Below are positions 30,606-38,467 of a stretch of DNA of 64,000 nt, piece by piece. How positions within the stretch are numbered: position 1 is the stretch's first letter; every line of letters starts with the position of its first letter. Under the pieces are notes generated by a model. That model worked only from the letters and a program-made list of their open reading frames with translations. It made no database searches and had not been told where the DNA came from. The position numbers and the translations under genes are program-made. Source of the DNA: Vibrio fluminensis (GTDB lineage Bacteria > Pseudomonadota > Gammaproteobacteria > Enterobacterales > Vibrionaceae); the NCBI RefSeq assembly GCF_015278125.1, contig NZ_JADILO010000013.1, forward strand, positions 1 to 64,000, read 5' to 3'.

Positions 30606-30956
30606 TCATTTCAGTGTCAGGTTAACGACTGTTGAGTTTTGAATCAGTACATTGTTACCGGTGTTTTGGATCACGTTGGTAATACCAGAAGCCGACTCGA
30701 GTGCTCCGGCTCCGATATAGTTACTGCCATTAATGGTATTGGAAGCAACATTACCTTGACTGTATCCATTCACATCTGAAGACGCTGAAATACTATCGAT
30801 ATCGATGTTGTACTCATCACCTTCAAGTATGTACTGTCCGCCTCTTGAGCTATCCATGGTGTCCATGGATAGCTCCAAGCCGTCTGCCAGCACCAAATCT
30901 TCAGCATAAGCGTTAACAACGAGAACACTGCTTATTGCGAATAGTGCTAAGCGCAT
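30606..30956 (-). CDS. Small exported Fap-like subunit with a double-glycine motif
   Basis: A 116-aa protein. Residues 1-18 form a signal peptide (to NAYA). LSMDTMDSSRGG at residues 29-40 matches a double-glycine leader. The C-terminal half is Asn-, Ser- and Gly-rich and ends in GITNVIQNTGNNVLIQ plus a short beta-prone tail, a motif shared with the larger repeat protein encoded just upstream. These features suit a minor fibre component or nucleator. The ATG at 30956 has GGAG six bases upstream; a TTG four codons earlier is less likely. It is tightly packed between the repeat protein and the C39 peptidase. The function is inferred. Confidence 0.75.
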   Translation of the reverse strand: MRLALFAISSVLVVNAYAEDLVLADGLELSMDTMDSSRGGQYILEGDEYNIDIDSISASSDVNGYSQGNVASNTINGSNYIGAGALESASGITNVIQNTGNNVLIQNSTVVNLTLK

Positions 30957-30970
30957 GACAATCTCCAAAC

Positions 30971-31882
30971 TTAGTTAGTTTTAACGGTAGCGTTAGTCAC
31001 AACAGATTGTTGAACCATTGAGTTCGCGCCTGCTGATTGACCCACTGTAGTAATACCAGCTGCATTATTGAAGCCAGTCATGTTGTTCGTGTTACGAACT
31101 TCAACACCAGCACCGGCACACTTACCACAGCCTCTATGGCGATATCCCATACCTGCTGCTTCACCGTACTCAACTTTCGCGTGCGTAATTTGACCGTCAA
31201 GATCAGATTTAGCGACAACCATATCTACTTCAAAGCTCAAATTGTGGCTAGCATCGATTTTGTTTTGGCTCTGACTCATGATTTGGTTTTGACTGTGTTC
31301 CATAGTGTTAGTGGTATTAGCACTATCATTCCACTCTTTGTTGTTGTCATCACCATTGCCTACGTTAGCACTGTCGTTCCACTCTTTGTTGTTGTCGTCG
31401 CCATTGCCTACGTTAGCACTGTCATTCCACTCTTTGTTGTTGTCGTCACCACCACCTTTGGTATAGGTATTGTTGTCATCACCAGCACCGTTGTAGTTGT
31501 TGTCATTATTGTCATGACCGTTATTTGATGTATTACCATCGTTACCGTTATTCGTGGTTACGGTGTTGTTGTCGTCACCAGCACCATTGTAGTTATTGTC
31601 GTTATTGTCATGACCATTGTTAGACGTATTACCATCATTACCATTGTTCGAGGTATTACCATCGTTGCCATTGTTGGAGGTATTACCATCATTACCGCCA
31701 CCAGTATTAGTCACGTGGTTGTTATCATTACCCGGACCGTTACCGTTATGGCTCAACAAATCAATATCGTCTCCACCACCATGACCATGACCGCCGCCGT
31801 GGCCGCCACCGCCCGCTAAAGCTGCACCACTCATTACCATTGCTGCCATTGCGATTGCTACGCCAGTTTTTTTAAGATTCAT
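30971..31882 (-). CDS. Asn/Gly/Asp-rich repeat protein, candidate functional-amyloid subunit (FapB/FapC-like)
   Basis: A 303-aa exported protein. The signal peptide is MNLKKTGVAIAMAAMVMSGAALA, shown here only by its ends (MNLKK to ALA). A Gly-His-rich stretch (GGGGHGGGHGHGGG) could bind metal. Then come about four copies of a 9-residue unit (GNDGNTSNN), two copies of a longer unit ending GAGDDNNT, and three copies of a 16-residue unit (GDDNNKEWNDSANVGN). The C-terminal 110 residues are non-repetitive. They contain a CGKC (CxxC) motif like that of FapC, and FNNAAGITTVGQSAGANSMVQ, which resembles the conserved repeat motif of Pseudomonas FapB/FapC. The low-complexity composition and first position in the operon fit a fibre subunit. 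The start chosen has GGAGTGAAGG upstream; a longer frame to 31969 lacks these features. Confidence 0.75.
   Translation of the reverse strand: MNLKKTGVAIAMAAMVMSGAALAGGGGHGGGHGHGGGDDIDLLSHNGNGPGNDNNHVTNTGGGNDGNTSNNGNDGNTSNNGNDGNTSNNGHDNNDNNYNGAGDDNNTVTTNNGNDGNTSNNGHDNNDNNYNGAGDDNNTYTKGGGDDNNKEWNDSANVGNGDDNNKEWNDSANVGNGDDNNKEWNDSANTTNTMEHSQNQIMSQSQNKIDASHNLSFEVDMVVAKSDLDGQITHAKVEYGEAAGMGYRHRGCGKCAGAGVEVRNTNNMTGFNNAAGITTVGQSAGANSMVQQSVVTNATVKTN
31320..31463. repeat. Three tandem 48-bp repeats in the amyloid-like gene
   Basis: Units begin at 31320, 31368 and 31416 and encode the 16-residue block GDDNNKEWNDSANVGN. The first two are nearly identical at DNA level and the third diverges at its outer end. 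Such high identity suggests recent duplication or slippage. Confidence 0.85.
31510..31702. repeat. 27-bp tandem repeats in the amyloid-like gene
   Basis: Units based on ATTACCATCATTACCATTGT encode GNDGNTSNN. Three to four adjacent copies lie at about 31620-31702, and one further copy at about 31525-31555 is separated from them by a duplicated block encoding HDNNDNNYNGAGDDNNT. Confidence 0.8.
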
Positions 31883-32390
31883 AACCTTCACTCCGTTGTG
31901 TATCCATGTCTGAATTGTTGGTTTATGCCCTTGAGCAACTCGATTATAGGTAGGCATCTGGAAGCACAAGTCTCAAACTTGAGACTGCAAATGGAGGCGA
32001 GATTGATATGCGCAGTTGAACAAAAATGGTTGAATATGCATCTTCTGAATAAACATAGAGTTACGAAGTGAAAAATCTCTTCGACTGAGTGAAGTATGAA
32101 GATTGAGTCGGGATTCGACTGACGGTACGTACCATACTTTGGCGTGCACAACTCCTACTTTTCACAGGCGGTAGATTTACGACTTTTAGAGTCAAAAGCC
32201 AAATAGAACAAGAGATCAGAGACTTAAAGGCACTAGTATGAAAGGCTGCTTAAGGCCGCCGTTTTCGACTAAACTAAATAACTATCTATTACTGATAATA
32301 AAGTAATTAGTTGTAATGAAATGAATCACCATCGAAGATTTCTTGAATATACTTTATGTGACCCGCGTCAATACAGGGGCGTGAGACAAG
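31883..32390. other. Divergent promoter region of the amyloid-like operon and its LuxR regulator
   Basis: About 500 bp of non-coding DNA between the repeat-protein gene (minus) and the LuxR-type regulator gene (plus). Only short frames without good ribosome sites are present. AT-rich tracts at 32275-32310 could hold the regulator promoter. No operator can be named. Confidence 0.5.
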
Positions 32391-33074
32391 ATGAAACCAA
32401 TAAGAAAGAGGTCAGAGACAGTGGAGATGACAGCCAAGCAAGTGATCATTTTGTCTGAGAAATCGTTGCAGACAAGTTTGATGGAAAAACAACTCACCGA
32501 GAAGCTCGATGTTGAAATAGAGGTTCTTTCAGCCACTCAGTTAGATAATGAAATAGTTCCTAAACCTATTGATTTGATATTGGTCGATTTCGAGCAACTC
32601 AAAACTATGATCGCCACTGAGATTCTTCCTAACTTTGATCTGCTTAAACTCGATGTCCTTATCTACAATATGCCTCAGGACGAAATCCACTGTGAGTACG
32701 TATATTGGCAATCTCTCAAAGGTATTTTACTCAGTAACGCGCCAATCGATCACTTATGCAAAAGTGTTTCCTATGTTTTAAAAGGCGGTTTATGGCTTCC
32801 AAGAAAGTGTTTAGAAAGCTTAGTGCAGCTAAGACGCAACCCGAACTTGGAACGTTGCCAACTCTACACTAATCTGACAACGCGAGAGCGACAAATTCTC
32901 GACCACGTTGCTTCAGGAAAATCCAACAAACAGATCGCTAATACCCTTTTCTTGTCTGAAAGCACGGTAAAATCGCATGTGTATAAGATTTTCAAAAAAC
33001 TGGATGTACACAAACGCAGAGACGCTATGCACATTACTAAAGCAATGCACAACAATCATGCGCGGTTTGAGTAA
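32391..33074 (+). CDS. LuxR-family response regulator, CsgD/VpsT-like
   Basis: A 227-aa transcription factor. Residues about 15-135 form a receiver-like domain with the opening QVIILSEKSLQTSLMEKQL, typical of the CsgD/VpsT group. Residues about 155-220 form a LuxR HTH (LTTRERQILDHVASGKSNKQIA and then LSESTVKSHVYKIFKKL). CsgD and VpsT control curli and Vibrio polysaccharide respectively, and some members bind c-di-GMP. Being divergent from the Fap-like operon, it is the obvious candidate activator of that operon. A second in-frame ATG at 32427 (MTAKQV) may be the true start, as the first eleven residues are basic and unlike the family. Confidence 0.88.
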   Translation: MKPIRKRSETVEMTAKQVIILSEKSLQTSLMEKQLTEKLDVEIEVLSATQLDNEIVPKPIDLILVDFEQLKTMIATEILPNFDLLKLDVLIYNMPQDEIHCEYVYWQSLKGILLSNAPIDHLCKSVSYVLKGGLWLPRKCLESLVQLRRNPNLERCQLYTNLTTRERQILDHVASGKSNKQIANTLFLSESTVKSHVYKIFKKLDVHKRRDAMHITKAMHNNHARFE

Positions 33075-33138
33075 TTGGGGGATGGAAAGAGTTAGAGAAG
33101 AGCAAAACGAGGTTTTCGCTTTGCTCAACGAGAAGAGA

Positions 33139-33495
33139 TTAAAATTTCTTCGGCGCAAAACCAGTCATAGCATCTAGACGAAGCTGTTTGCCCATTTTTG
33201 TCATAGGATGAACAACAACCAGACCTTTAACCGACTTTTTAAGCTTACCTAGGTCCGCTTGTTCTTCTTTAGTAATTTCACGAGAGAATGGCATATCCAA
33301 CAGAGTCTTACGCTCTTTATTTAAATCGTAGTCTTGCTTACCACGTAGCGAATTCACTTTCTTCGTCAGATCCTCAACCTCATCCGTAAACTTAGAGATC
33401 ATCGCCTGATCATTGCGGGTTTTCGCTGCATCCAGTTTACGCTGCGCACTATCTAGGCGGTTGTGAAGTTTTTGAAGATCTTGCTTTAAGCTCAT
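33139..33495 (-). CDS. yibL: YibL-family ribosome-associated protein (DUF2810)
   Basis: A 118-aa basic, mostly helical protein. Residues 1-60 are a predicted coiled coil (MSLKQDLQKLHNRLDSAQRKL), followed by the SLRGKQDYDLNKERK segment and a C-terminal KKSVKGLVVVHPMTKMGKQL domain, all characteristic of YibL. E. coli YibL co-purifies with ribosomes, and its role is unclear. The ATG at 33495 has an AGAGAGA ribosome site; the reading frame continues upstream to 33594 but that extension is not conserved-looking. It converges with the LuxR gene. Confidence 0.88.
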   Translation of the reverse strand: MSLKQDLQKLHNRLDSAQRKLDAAKTRNDQAMISKFTDEVEDLTKKVNSLRGKQDYDLNKERKTLLDMPFSREITKEEQADLGKLKKSVKGLVVVHPMTKMGKQLRLDAMTGFAPKKF

Positions 33496-33659
33496 GGCAA
33501 TTTGTCTCTCTCGAATAATGAAGGGCGGCGAGTTTATCATACTCATATCTAGAGCCCTAATTATAATCGATTCAAAGCTAAAGTCGCATATCATCAGACA
33601 AAAACTGGCACCCTAAAACGTCAGCCCTTAATATTATGTAAAATATCTAAAACCTAAGG

Positions 33660-34451
33660 ATGGCCATGTTTAGCTATTTGACCAAACGTCTGCATTTACT
33701 TTGTTTAGGGCTGCTTTGGAGTACCTCTAGCGCCAATGCTGATGTGCAAATCATTTATCTCACTCCAGATTCCAAGCTAGAAACGGAGGCCAAACAAGCC
33801 ATTGTTGATAGCGACGTAAACCTCCTGCTGGTGGAACTATCCAAACAACACTTTCCGTTTAAAAACAAGCTAACTGTCCGATATGGTGGCAACGAAGGGC
33901 CACTGTATGACCCTCAAGAACACACCATGTTGATGCCATACAGTTTCTACAACGAAGCATTGCAATACTTCAAACAAAACCAATATGAGGAAAAATTTGG
34001 CCGATCTGCACAATTAGGTGCCATAGACACGATCTTACACACTTTGCTGCATGAGGCTGGCCATGCCTACATTGAAGATCAATCGATTCCGATTTTGGGC
34101 AAAGAAGAAGATGCGGTAGATAATTTTGCCGCAGTCATCATGTTGGAGTATGTGGAAGATGGCGATAATGCGGCGATTAGCGCGGCAGATATGTTTGCTT
34201 TCGAATCTCAAGATAGACCCGAGTACTACCAAGCTGATGAATACATCGGTGAGCACAGCTTTGATTTACAACGCTATTTTTCCACCTTATGTCTAATTTT
34301 TGGCAGTGATCCACAAAAGCATAATGAGCTACTTAACGAAATCGACAAAGACCTCCTTGAAGAGAGAAAAGAAAATTGTATTTCTCAATACCAAACCATT
34401 AGCCATAACTGGCATATTTATCTAAAAAACAAAGACAACACATACTTTTAA
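33660..34451 (+). CDS. DUF4344-family putative metallopeptidase
   Basis: A 263-aa exported protein with a signal peptide of about 27 residues (to SANA-DVQ). The zinc-binding motif is in HTLLHEAGHAYIE (near residue 130), a HExxH-like HEAGH, with a downstream EEDAVDNFAAVIML segment that would supply the third ligand. This layout matches the DUF4344 putative metallopeptidases. The substrate is unknown. A second ATG two codons downstream is an equally good start. It is a single-gene unit with an AAGGA site before the start. Confidence 0.82.
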   Translation: MAMFSYLTKRLHLLCLGLLWSTSSANADVQIIYLTPDSKLETEAKQAIVDSDVNLLLVELSKQHFPFKNKLTVRYGGNEGPLYDPQEHTMLMPYSFYNEALQYFKQNQYEEKFGRSAQLGAIDTILHTLLHEAGHAYIEDQSIPILGKEEDAVDNFAAVIMLEYVEDGDNAAISAADMFAFESQDRPEYYQADEYIGEHSFDLQRYFSTLCLIFGSDPQKHNELLNEIDKDLLEERKENCISQYQTISHNWHIYLKNKDNTYF

Positions 34452-34658
34452 CACGTTCATCCCACCAAATACCGCTAAGATTGAATAAAAAGTTGCAGCC
34501 ACACCAAGCTGCAACTAGTTCTTTCGCACCAATAATTAAAATTTATCCTCTTCAGGTTCACAGTAATCTGCCGACACAGTTGTTAACATACTTTATACGC
34601 TTGTAACACAAACGCCTGTCGTTTGAACAAAACAGAATAACGAGTGCGGGAAAAATTT

Positions 34659-36320
34659 ATGAATCTAACTATAAGAACACGTCTATATTTGATGTCCTTT
34701 TTACCTTTGCTACTGATCACTATCGGGGTCATGGGAGTAACCTATGTTAAAACCACTGGCTTAACAGCCCAACAAGTCGACTCCACCAGTAGCACCATGA
34801 TGAGCCAAAAAAAAGGCGAATTAAAAACCTACGTACAAATGGCAAGATCAGCAATTCAACCCTTCCTAGACCGTGGCGCATCATTACAAGAAGCACTGCC
34901 TACTCTAAGAACGCTCGAATACGGTGAAAGTGGTTATATTTTTGGCTACGACTCAAAAGGTGTGCGCTTATTTAACGGTAACAGTACGAAAGGCATCGGC
35001 GATAACTTCCTCAACCTACAAGATAAGCAAGGAAATTATCTCATCCAAGACTTGCTCAAAAACGCTAAAACGGGTGATTTTACGACGTATTACTTCCCTA
35101 AATTGGGCGAGACTGTCGCTTTGCCAAAACTTAGCTACTCAATCTATATCCCTGAATGGGATCTAATGATGGGCACAGGTTTTTATACTGACGACATTGA
35201 TGTTGTCATTGCAGACATGAACAACAATGCCAACCAAGCCCTTGAAAATACATTGTTAATGATTGTTCTGTTCTGTTTAGGCATATCAGTCATTGTCGCC
35301 ATTGCGGCCATCGCAATTAACCGTTCGATAATGAAACCACTTGAGCAATTCGATGATTCTATTCAGTCATTTGCTAATGGTGATGCCGACTTAACTGCTC
35401 GTATGGAGTCATTCAAAGCCCCAGAATACGCGCGTCTAAGTCAAAATTTCAATATTTTCGTTGAAAGCTTACAAAATATTATCCGTAACGTAAGTGATGT
35501 AGGCCAGCAAGTCGTATCTGAGACCACCAGCATGTCTTCTCGTGCAGCTCAAGTAGATGACTTAGCAACAGGGCAACGAGAAGAGACGGAACAAGTCGCT
35601 ACAGCGATGACAGAGATGACCACAACGGCTCAAGAAATTTCTAACAACGCCAACCAAGCGGCAGATTCTGCACGAGAAGCTGATACTAGTGCGCTCGAAG
35701 CACAACAAGTGGTCAATGCGGCAGCGAGTTCTGTAGGTGCTCTTGCTGATGAAGTACATCACGCAACCGAAGTCATCTCTCGCCTAGAGGGTGATGTGCA
35801 GAATATTTCATCGTCTCTAGAAGTTATCCAAGATATCGCCGAGCAAACCAACTTACTCGCGCTTAATGCGGCCATCGAAGCAGCTCGAGCTGGGGAACAA
35901 GGACGTGGTTTTGCAGTCGTCGCGGACGAAGTTCGCAAGCTGGCAAGTCGAACTCAAGAGAGCACTGGTGAAATACATAAAATGATTCAGCAGCTAAAAT
36001 CGGCTTCAGATGATGCGGTTAAAGCGATGGAGAGTAGCCAAACGAGAAGCTCAGACACGGTAAATGAAGCAAATGCAGCGGCAGAAGCGTTAGTGAAGAT
36101 ACAGCACTCTATTGCGACAATCATGGATATGAACTCTTTAATCGCAACGGCAACAGAACAGCAAAGCCTTGTAGGGCAAGAGATTTCTGAACGCATCGTG
36201 ATAATCTCTGACCAAAGTTCGCAGTCAGCTCAGCTTGCGAATGAAAACCGTGCTGGCAGCCAGAATCTCAATAGCCGAGCCAATGAGTTATACGATTTGG
36301 TAAATCGCTTTACAGTGTAA
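34659..36320 (+). CDS. Methyl-accepting chemotaxis protein with a single Cache domain
   Basis: A 553-aa chemoreceptor. It has TM1 at residues about 10-30, a periplasmic single Cache (sCache-type) domain of about 150 residues with the motif [20 protein letters not shown]2 at about 190-215, HAMP at 215-270, and a long signalling coiled coil. The hairpin tip is [37 protein letters not shown] (shown by its two ends), typical of the 40H class. Small carboxylates or other metabolites are usual ligands of such Cache domains, which is inference. The ATG at 34659 is preferred over the GTG at 34644. The stop codon is embedded in a parS2-like palindrome. Confidence 0.95.
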   Translation: MNLTIRTRLYLMSFLPLLLITIGVMGVTYVKTTGLTAQQVDSTSSTMMSQKKGELKTYVQMARSAIQPFLDRGASLQEALPTLRTLEYGESGYIFGYDSKGVRLFNGNSTKGIGDNFLNLQDKQGNYLIQDLLKNAKTGDFTTYYFPKLGETVALPKLSYSIYIPEWDLMMGTGFYTDDIDVVIADMNNNANQALENTLLMIVLFCLGISVIVAIAAIAINRSIMKPLEQFDDSIQSFANGDADLTARMESFKAPEYARLSQNFNIFVESLQNIIRNVSDVGQQVVSETTSMSSRAAQVDDLATGQREETEQVATAMTEMTTTAQEISNNANQAADSAREADTSALEAQQVVNAAASSVGALADEVHHATEVISRLEGDVQNISSSLEVIQDIAEQTNLLALNAAIEAARAGEQGRGFAVVADEVRKLASRTQESTGEIHKMIQQLKSASDDAVKAMESSQTRSSDTVNEANAAAEALVKIQHSIATIMDMNSLIATATEQQSLVGQEISERIVIISDQSSQSAQLANENRAGSQNLNSRANELYDLVNRFTV

Positions 36321-36321
36321 A
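36309..36321. promoter_or_regulatory. parS2-like site at the MCP stop codon
   Basis: TTTACAGTGTAAA is an exact match to the Vibrio chromosome II centromere consensus TTTACANTGTAAA. It spans the last three codons (Phe-Thr-Val) and the TAA stop of the chemoreceptor gene. It lies about 17.5 kb from the site next to parA2. Confidence 0.7.
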
Positions 36322-36351
36322 ACTGCCCACCAATTGTACAAACTATGCAAT

Positions 36352-36379
36352 AAAAAAGTGACCTCTCGGTCACTTTTTT
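36352..36379. terminator. Bidirectional terminator between the MCP and NlpE-like genes
   Basis: AAAAAAGTGACC, TCTC, GGTCACTTTTTT has a 12-bp stem with A/T tracts that serve both converging genes. Confidence 0.9.
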
Positions 36380-36395
36380 ATTGGCCAATTTAACG

Positions 36396-36983
36396 CTATT
36401 TTTGCTGAACTAAGGTGTAATTATCTGCCATCTCACCTTCAACTTTGTTGCCATCAACATCCAGCATCATCAGTACATTTTCACCAACAAAAAATTGCTG
36501 AGAGTCATCTTTGTCAGACAAAGTAATCGTATCGCCTTTACTGTTCCATACAAATTCACCCGTTGATTTGTACTCCCCTTCTTCTCCTTTGCCTAAGTAA
36601 ACTTGGTCATAAGAGTAGGTACCATCAAAATTGAGCGTTAATGAAGTTGCAATACCAGAACAATCCGCACAAGGTAGTGTACCTAAATAGGCACCTTCCC
36701 AATCCAGTGAATTACGTGCGCTATGTGTTAATCGTGGTTCATCAACCTGGTCGGTTTCAGGTCTTAAAGTACTGCTTGCTGCTGAAATCGTCGATTCTGC
36801 TGCTGATTGAATGGTTTGAATGCCTTCTGTAACAGTTTCAGTCATACTATCTAATGGCTGCCCGTCAGCTTGTTGTGCAGCTTGCTCTTGTGGCGCTTTA
36901 CCAATCGGTTCACTTGGAGCTTCGTCTTGGCAACCTGCTAATACAAAGGCAGAGCTCGCCAATATCAATAGTGCTTTTTTCAT
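36396..36983 (-). CDS. NlpE-like copper-resistance lipoprotein
   Basis: A 195-aa lipoprotein with lipobox LAGC (cysteine near residue 18) and a Gln/Ala-rich linker. Residues about 95-193 form a domain matching the N-terminal beta-barrel of NlpE: LGTLPCADCSGIATSLTL, with the CxxC pair, and the terminal NYTLVQQK. E. coli NlpE signals surface contact and lipoprotein stress to CpxA and confers copper tolerance. This protein lacks the second, OB-fold domain of NlpE, which is the case for many members. Single gene, convergent with the chemoreceptor. Confidence 0.85.
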   Translation of the reverse strand: MKKALLILASSAFVLAGCQDEAPSEPIGKAPQEQAAQQADGQPLDSMTETVTEGIQTIQSAAESTISAASSTLRPETDQVDEPRLTHSARNSLDWEGAYLGTLPCADCSGIATSLTLNFDGTYSYDQVYLGKGEEGEYKSTGEFVWNSKGDTITLSDKDDSQQFFVGENVLMMLDVDGNKVEGEMADNYTLVQQK

Positions 36984-37222
36984 CTTCTTTCCTTATTCAA
37001 CAAACGCGATATACCTCAGTAATCATAGAATCGTTTATGTTACTTACGTCAGAATAAACGCAAATTAATGATCCGCTATTGTCAGGAATCTTTGATAAAT
37101 AAGAAATATCAGCTCATTTGATTACTTACGTATGATGAATCATCTTAAACTTGGTGAAATGACAACCCCACCTACTGAGTATCTCAGCTTTTCTCGTGCA
37201 ACCTAAATTAGCATCAGAATAA

Positions 37223-38113
37223 TCACCAGATCTTTTTCACCCCTTGCAGCAATGCTTCAATAAATAATGACAGTGCACGCGGCTGATAACGACGCTGCTT
37301 ATAGACCAAATACGCTTTGCGATTGCTACGGTTATACTCAGGTAACACTTGCTGCAAATTTTGTTTTGCTACTGGCTTAACGTGACGCAAGGGCAATGAG
37401 GCAACGCCAATCCCTTTTTCAACCGCTTGAATCACCGCCAAGATATCATTCACGACCAGTTTGGGCTGAATCGACATCACCTCCACCAGCTCATCTCCGC
37501 GATAAATCGGCAAGTCGATAATATTATCGACCGACACCCACTCTTGTTCACGCAGCTGCTCTAAGTTGGTGATTGGTGCCACTCTCGCCAAATATTCTGG
37601 GCTGGCAAAAAAGCCGTGCTTGGCTTCAAACAGTGGTCTGGCAATCATCCCTTCCATCTCGCGCAAGTCAAAGGTCATCAACAAATCACGGTCGGTTTGC
37701 GGGACAAGCTGTTCTTGGCTTAACACCAGATCAAGCTGTACCTTCGGATAACGCTGAAGAAATTCCTCAACCACATCTTCAGCAAAACCACGGTAGAAAT
37801 TGTAAGGTAAAGCCAGTTTAATTTTGCCCTCTACATCTTGGCGATCTTCACTCAACTGTTCAAACGCGGTTTCGATACTTTCCATACCACTTTTAAAAAG
37901 ATTAAAGGCATGCATGCCAGATTCTGTCGCCGCCAGTTCCCGACCTTGCTTCTCCAATAATCTCACATTAAGCCGCTCTTCTAGTGCGTTTAAACGGCGT
38001 GACATGGTGGAAATCGGTAGACGTAACTGACGTGAGGCTTCTTGCAGCGAGCCGAACTCTACGACAGCACAAAACAGATAGAGATCGTCAATGTTTCCAA
38101 ATATGGAATTCAT
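37223..38113 (-). CDS. LysR-family regulator, divergent from the efflux operon
   Basis: A 296-aa regulator from the preferred start (MNSIFGNIDDLYLF). HTH at residues about 10-65 (GSLQEASRQLRLPISTMSRRLN), effector domain from about 90. The frame extends to 38206, but the extra 31 residues are not family-like. It is divergent from a DUF2798/EmrA/DUF2955 operon with an 83-bp shared promoter region, so it probably controls those genes, perhaps in response to an exported compound such as an aromatic acid. Confidence 0.9.
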   Translation of the reverse strand: MNSIFGNIDDLYLFCAVVEFGSLQEASRQLRLPISTMSRRLNALEERLNVRLLEKQGRELAATESGMHAFNLFKSGMESIETAFEQLSEDRQDVEGKIKLALPYNFYRGFAEDVVEEFLQRYPKVQLDLVLSQEQLVPQTDRDLLMTFDLREMEGMIARPLFEAKHGFFASPEYLARVAPITNLEQLREQEWVSVDNIIDLPIYRGDELVEVMSIQPKLVVNDILAVIQAVEKGIGVASLPLRHVKPVAKQNLQQVLPEYNRSNRKAYLVYKQRRYQPRALSLFIEALLQGVKKIW

Positions 38114-38196
38114 ACTTCTAATCCTGCTTATTTTTCCATTAATTGAATGGTTATATAGTCTATTTACACCAAAGCCAAGCAAGACAGGAGAAAAGC

Positions 38197-38412
38197 ATGA
38201 ACACAAAACAATTTTGGCTCACCGCACTAATGTCCTCTTTCACGATGGCGCTAATGATGTCTGGCGTACTGTCAGGCTATAAGCTTGGCTTTAACAGTGA
38301 TTGGCCTTTGATCTGGTTAGAAAGTTTCAGTTTAGCCTGGCCGTGCGCGCTATTTCTAAACCTAACCGTATTGCCACAAGTCCGCCGTTTCGCTGCATGG
38401 ATAACAGCTTAA
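38197..38412 (+). CDS. DUF2798 small membrane protein
   Basis: A 71-aa protein with two hydrophobic helices (residues about 6-28 and 38-62), matching the DUF2798 family of two-helix membrane proteins. The motif FNSDWPLIWLESFSLAWPCA is typical. The start has GGAG seven bases upstream. It is the first gene of a three-gene unit with the adaptor and DUF2955 genes. The function is unknown, but the link with efflux genes recurs in proteobacteria. Confidence 0.85.
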   Translation: MNTKQFWLTALMSSFTMALMMSGVLSGYKLGFNSDWPLIWLESFSLAWPCALFLNLTVLPQVRRFAAWITA

Positions 38413-38444
38413 CCAAAAATCACAATTCAAATAAAACAACAAAC

Positions 38445-38454
38445 AAGGAGGTGA
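38445..38454 (+). promoter_or_regulatory. Strong ribosome-binding site for the adaptor gene
   Basis: AAGGAGGTGA is a near-perfect anti-16S match. It is 13 bp from the ATG at 38468; the alternative ATG at 38483 would be much too far, so 38468 is the better start. Confidence 0.7.
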
Positions 38455-38467
38455 ACAATAATCCAAT

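Noticed and set aside
31037..31528. A plus-strand frame of 163 codons across the amyloid-like repeats.
   Set aside because: Val/Ile-rich mirror of the Asn/Asp-rich repeats; no ribosome site or family signal.
31620..31702. Regular short repeats considered as a possible CRISPR array.
   Set aside because: Repeats are contiguous, in frame and without spacers; they encode protein repeats, and no cas genes are near.
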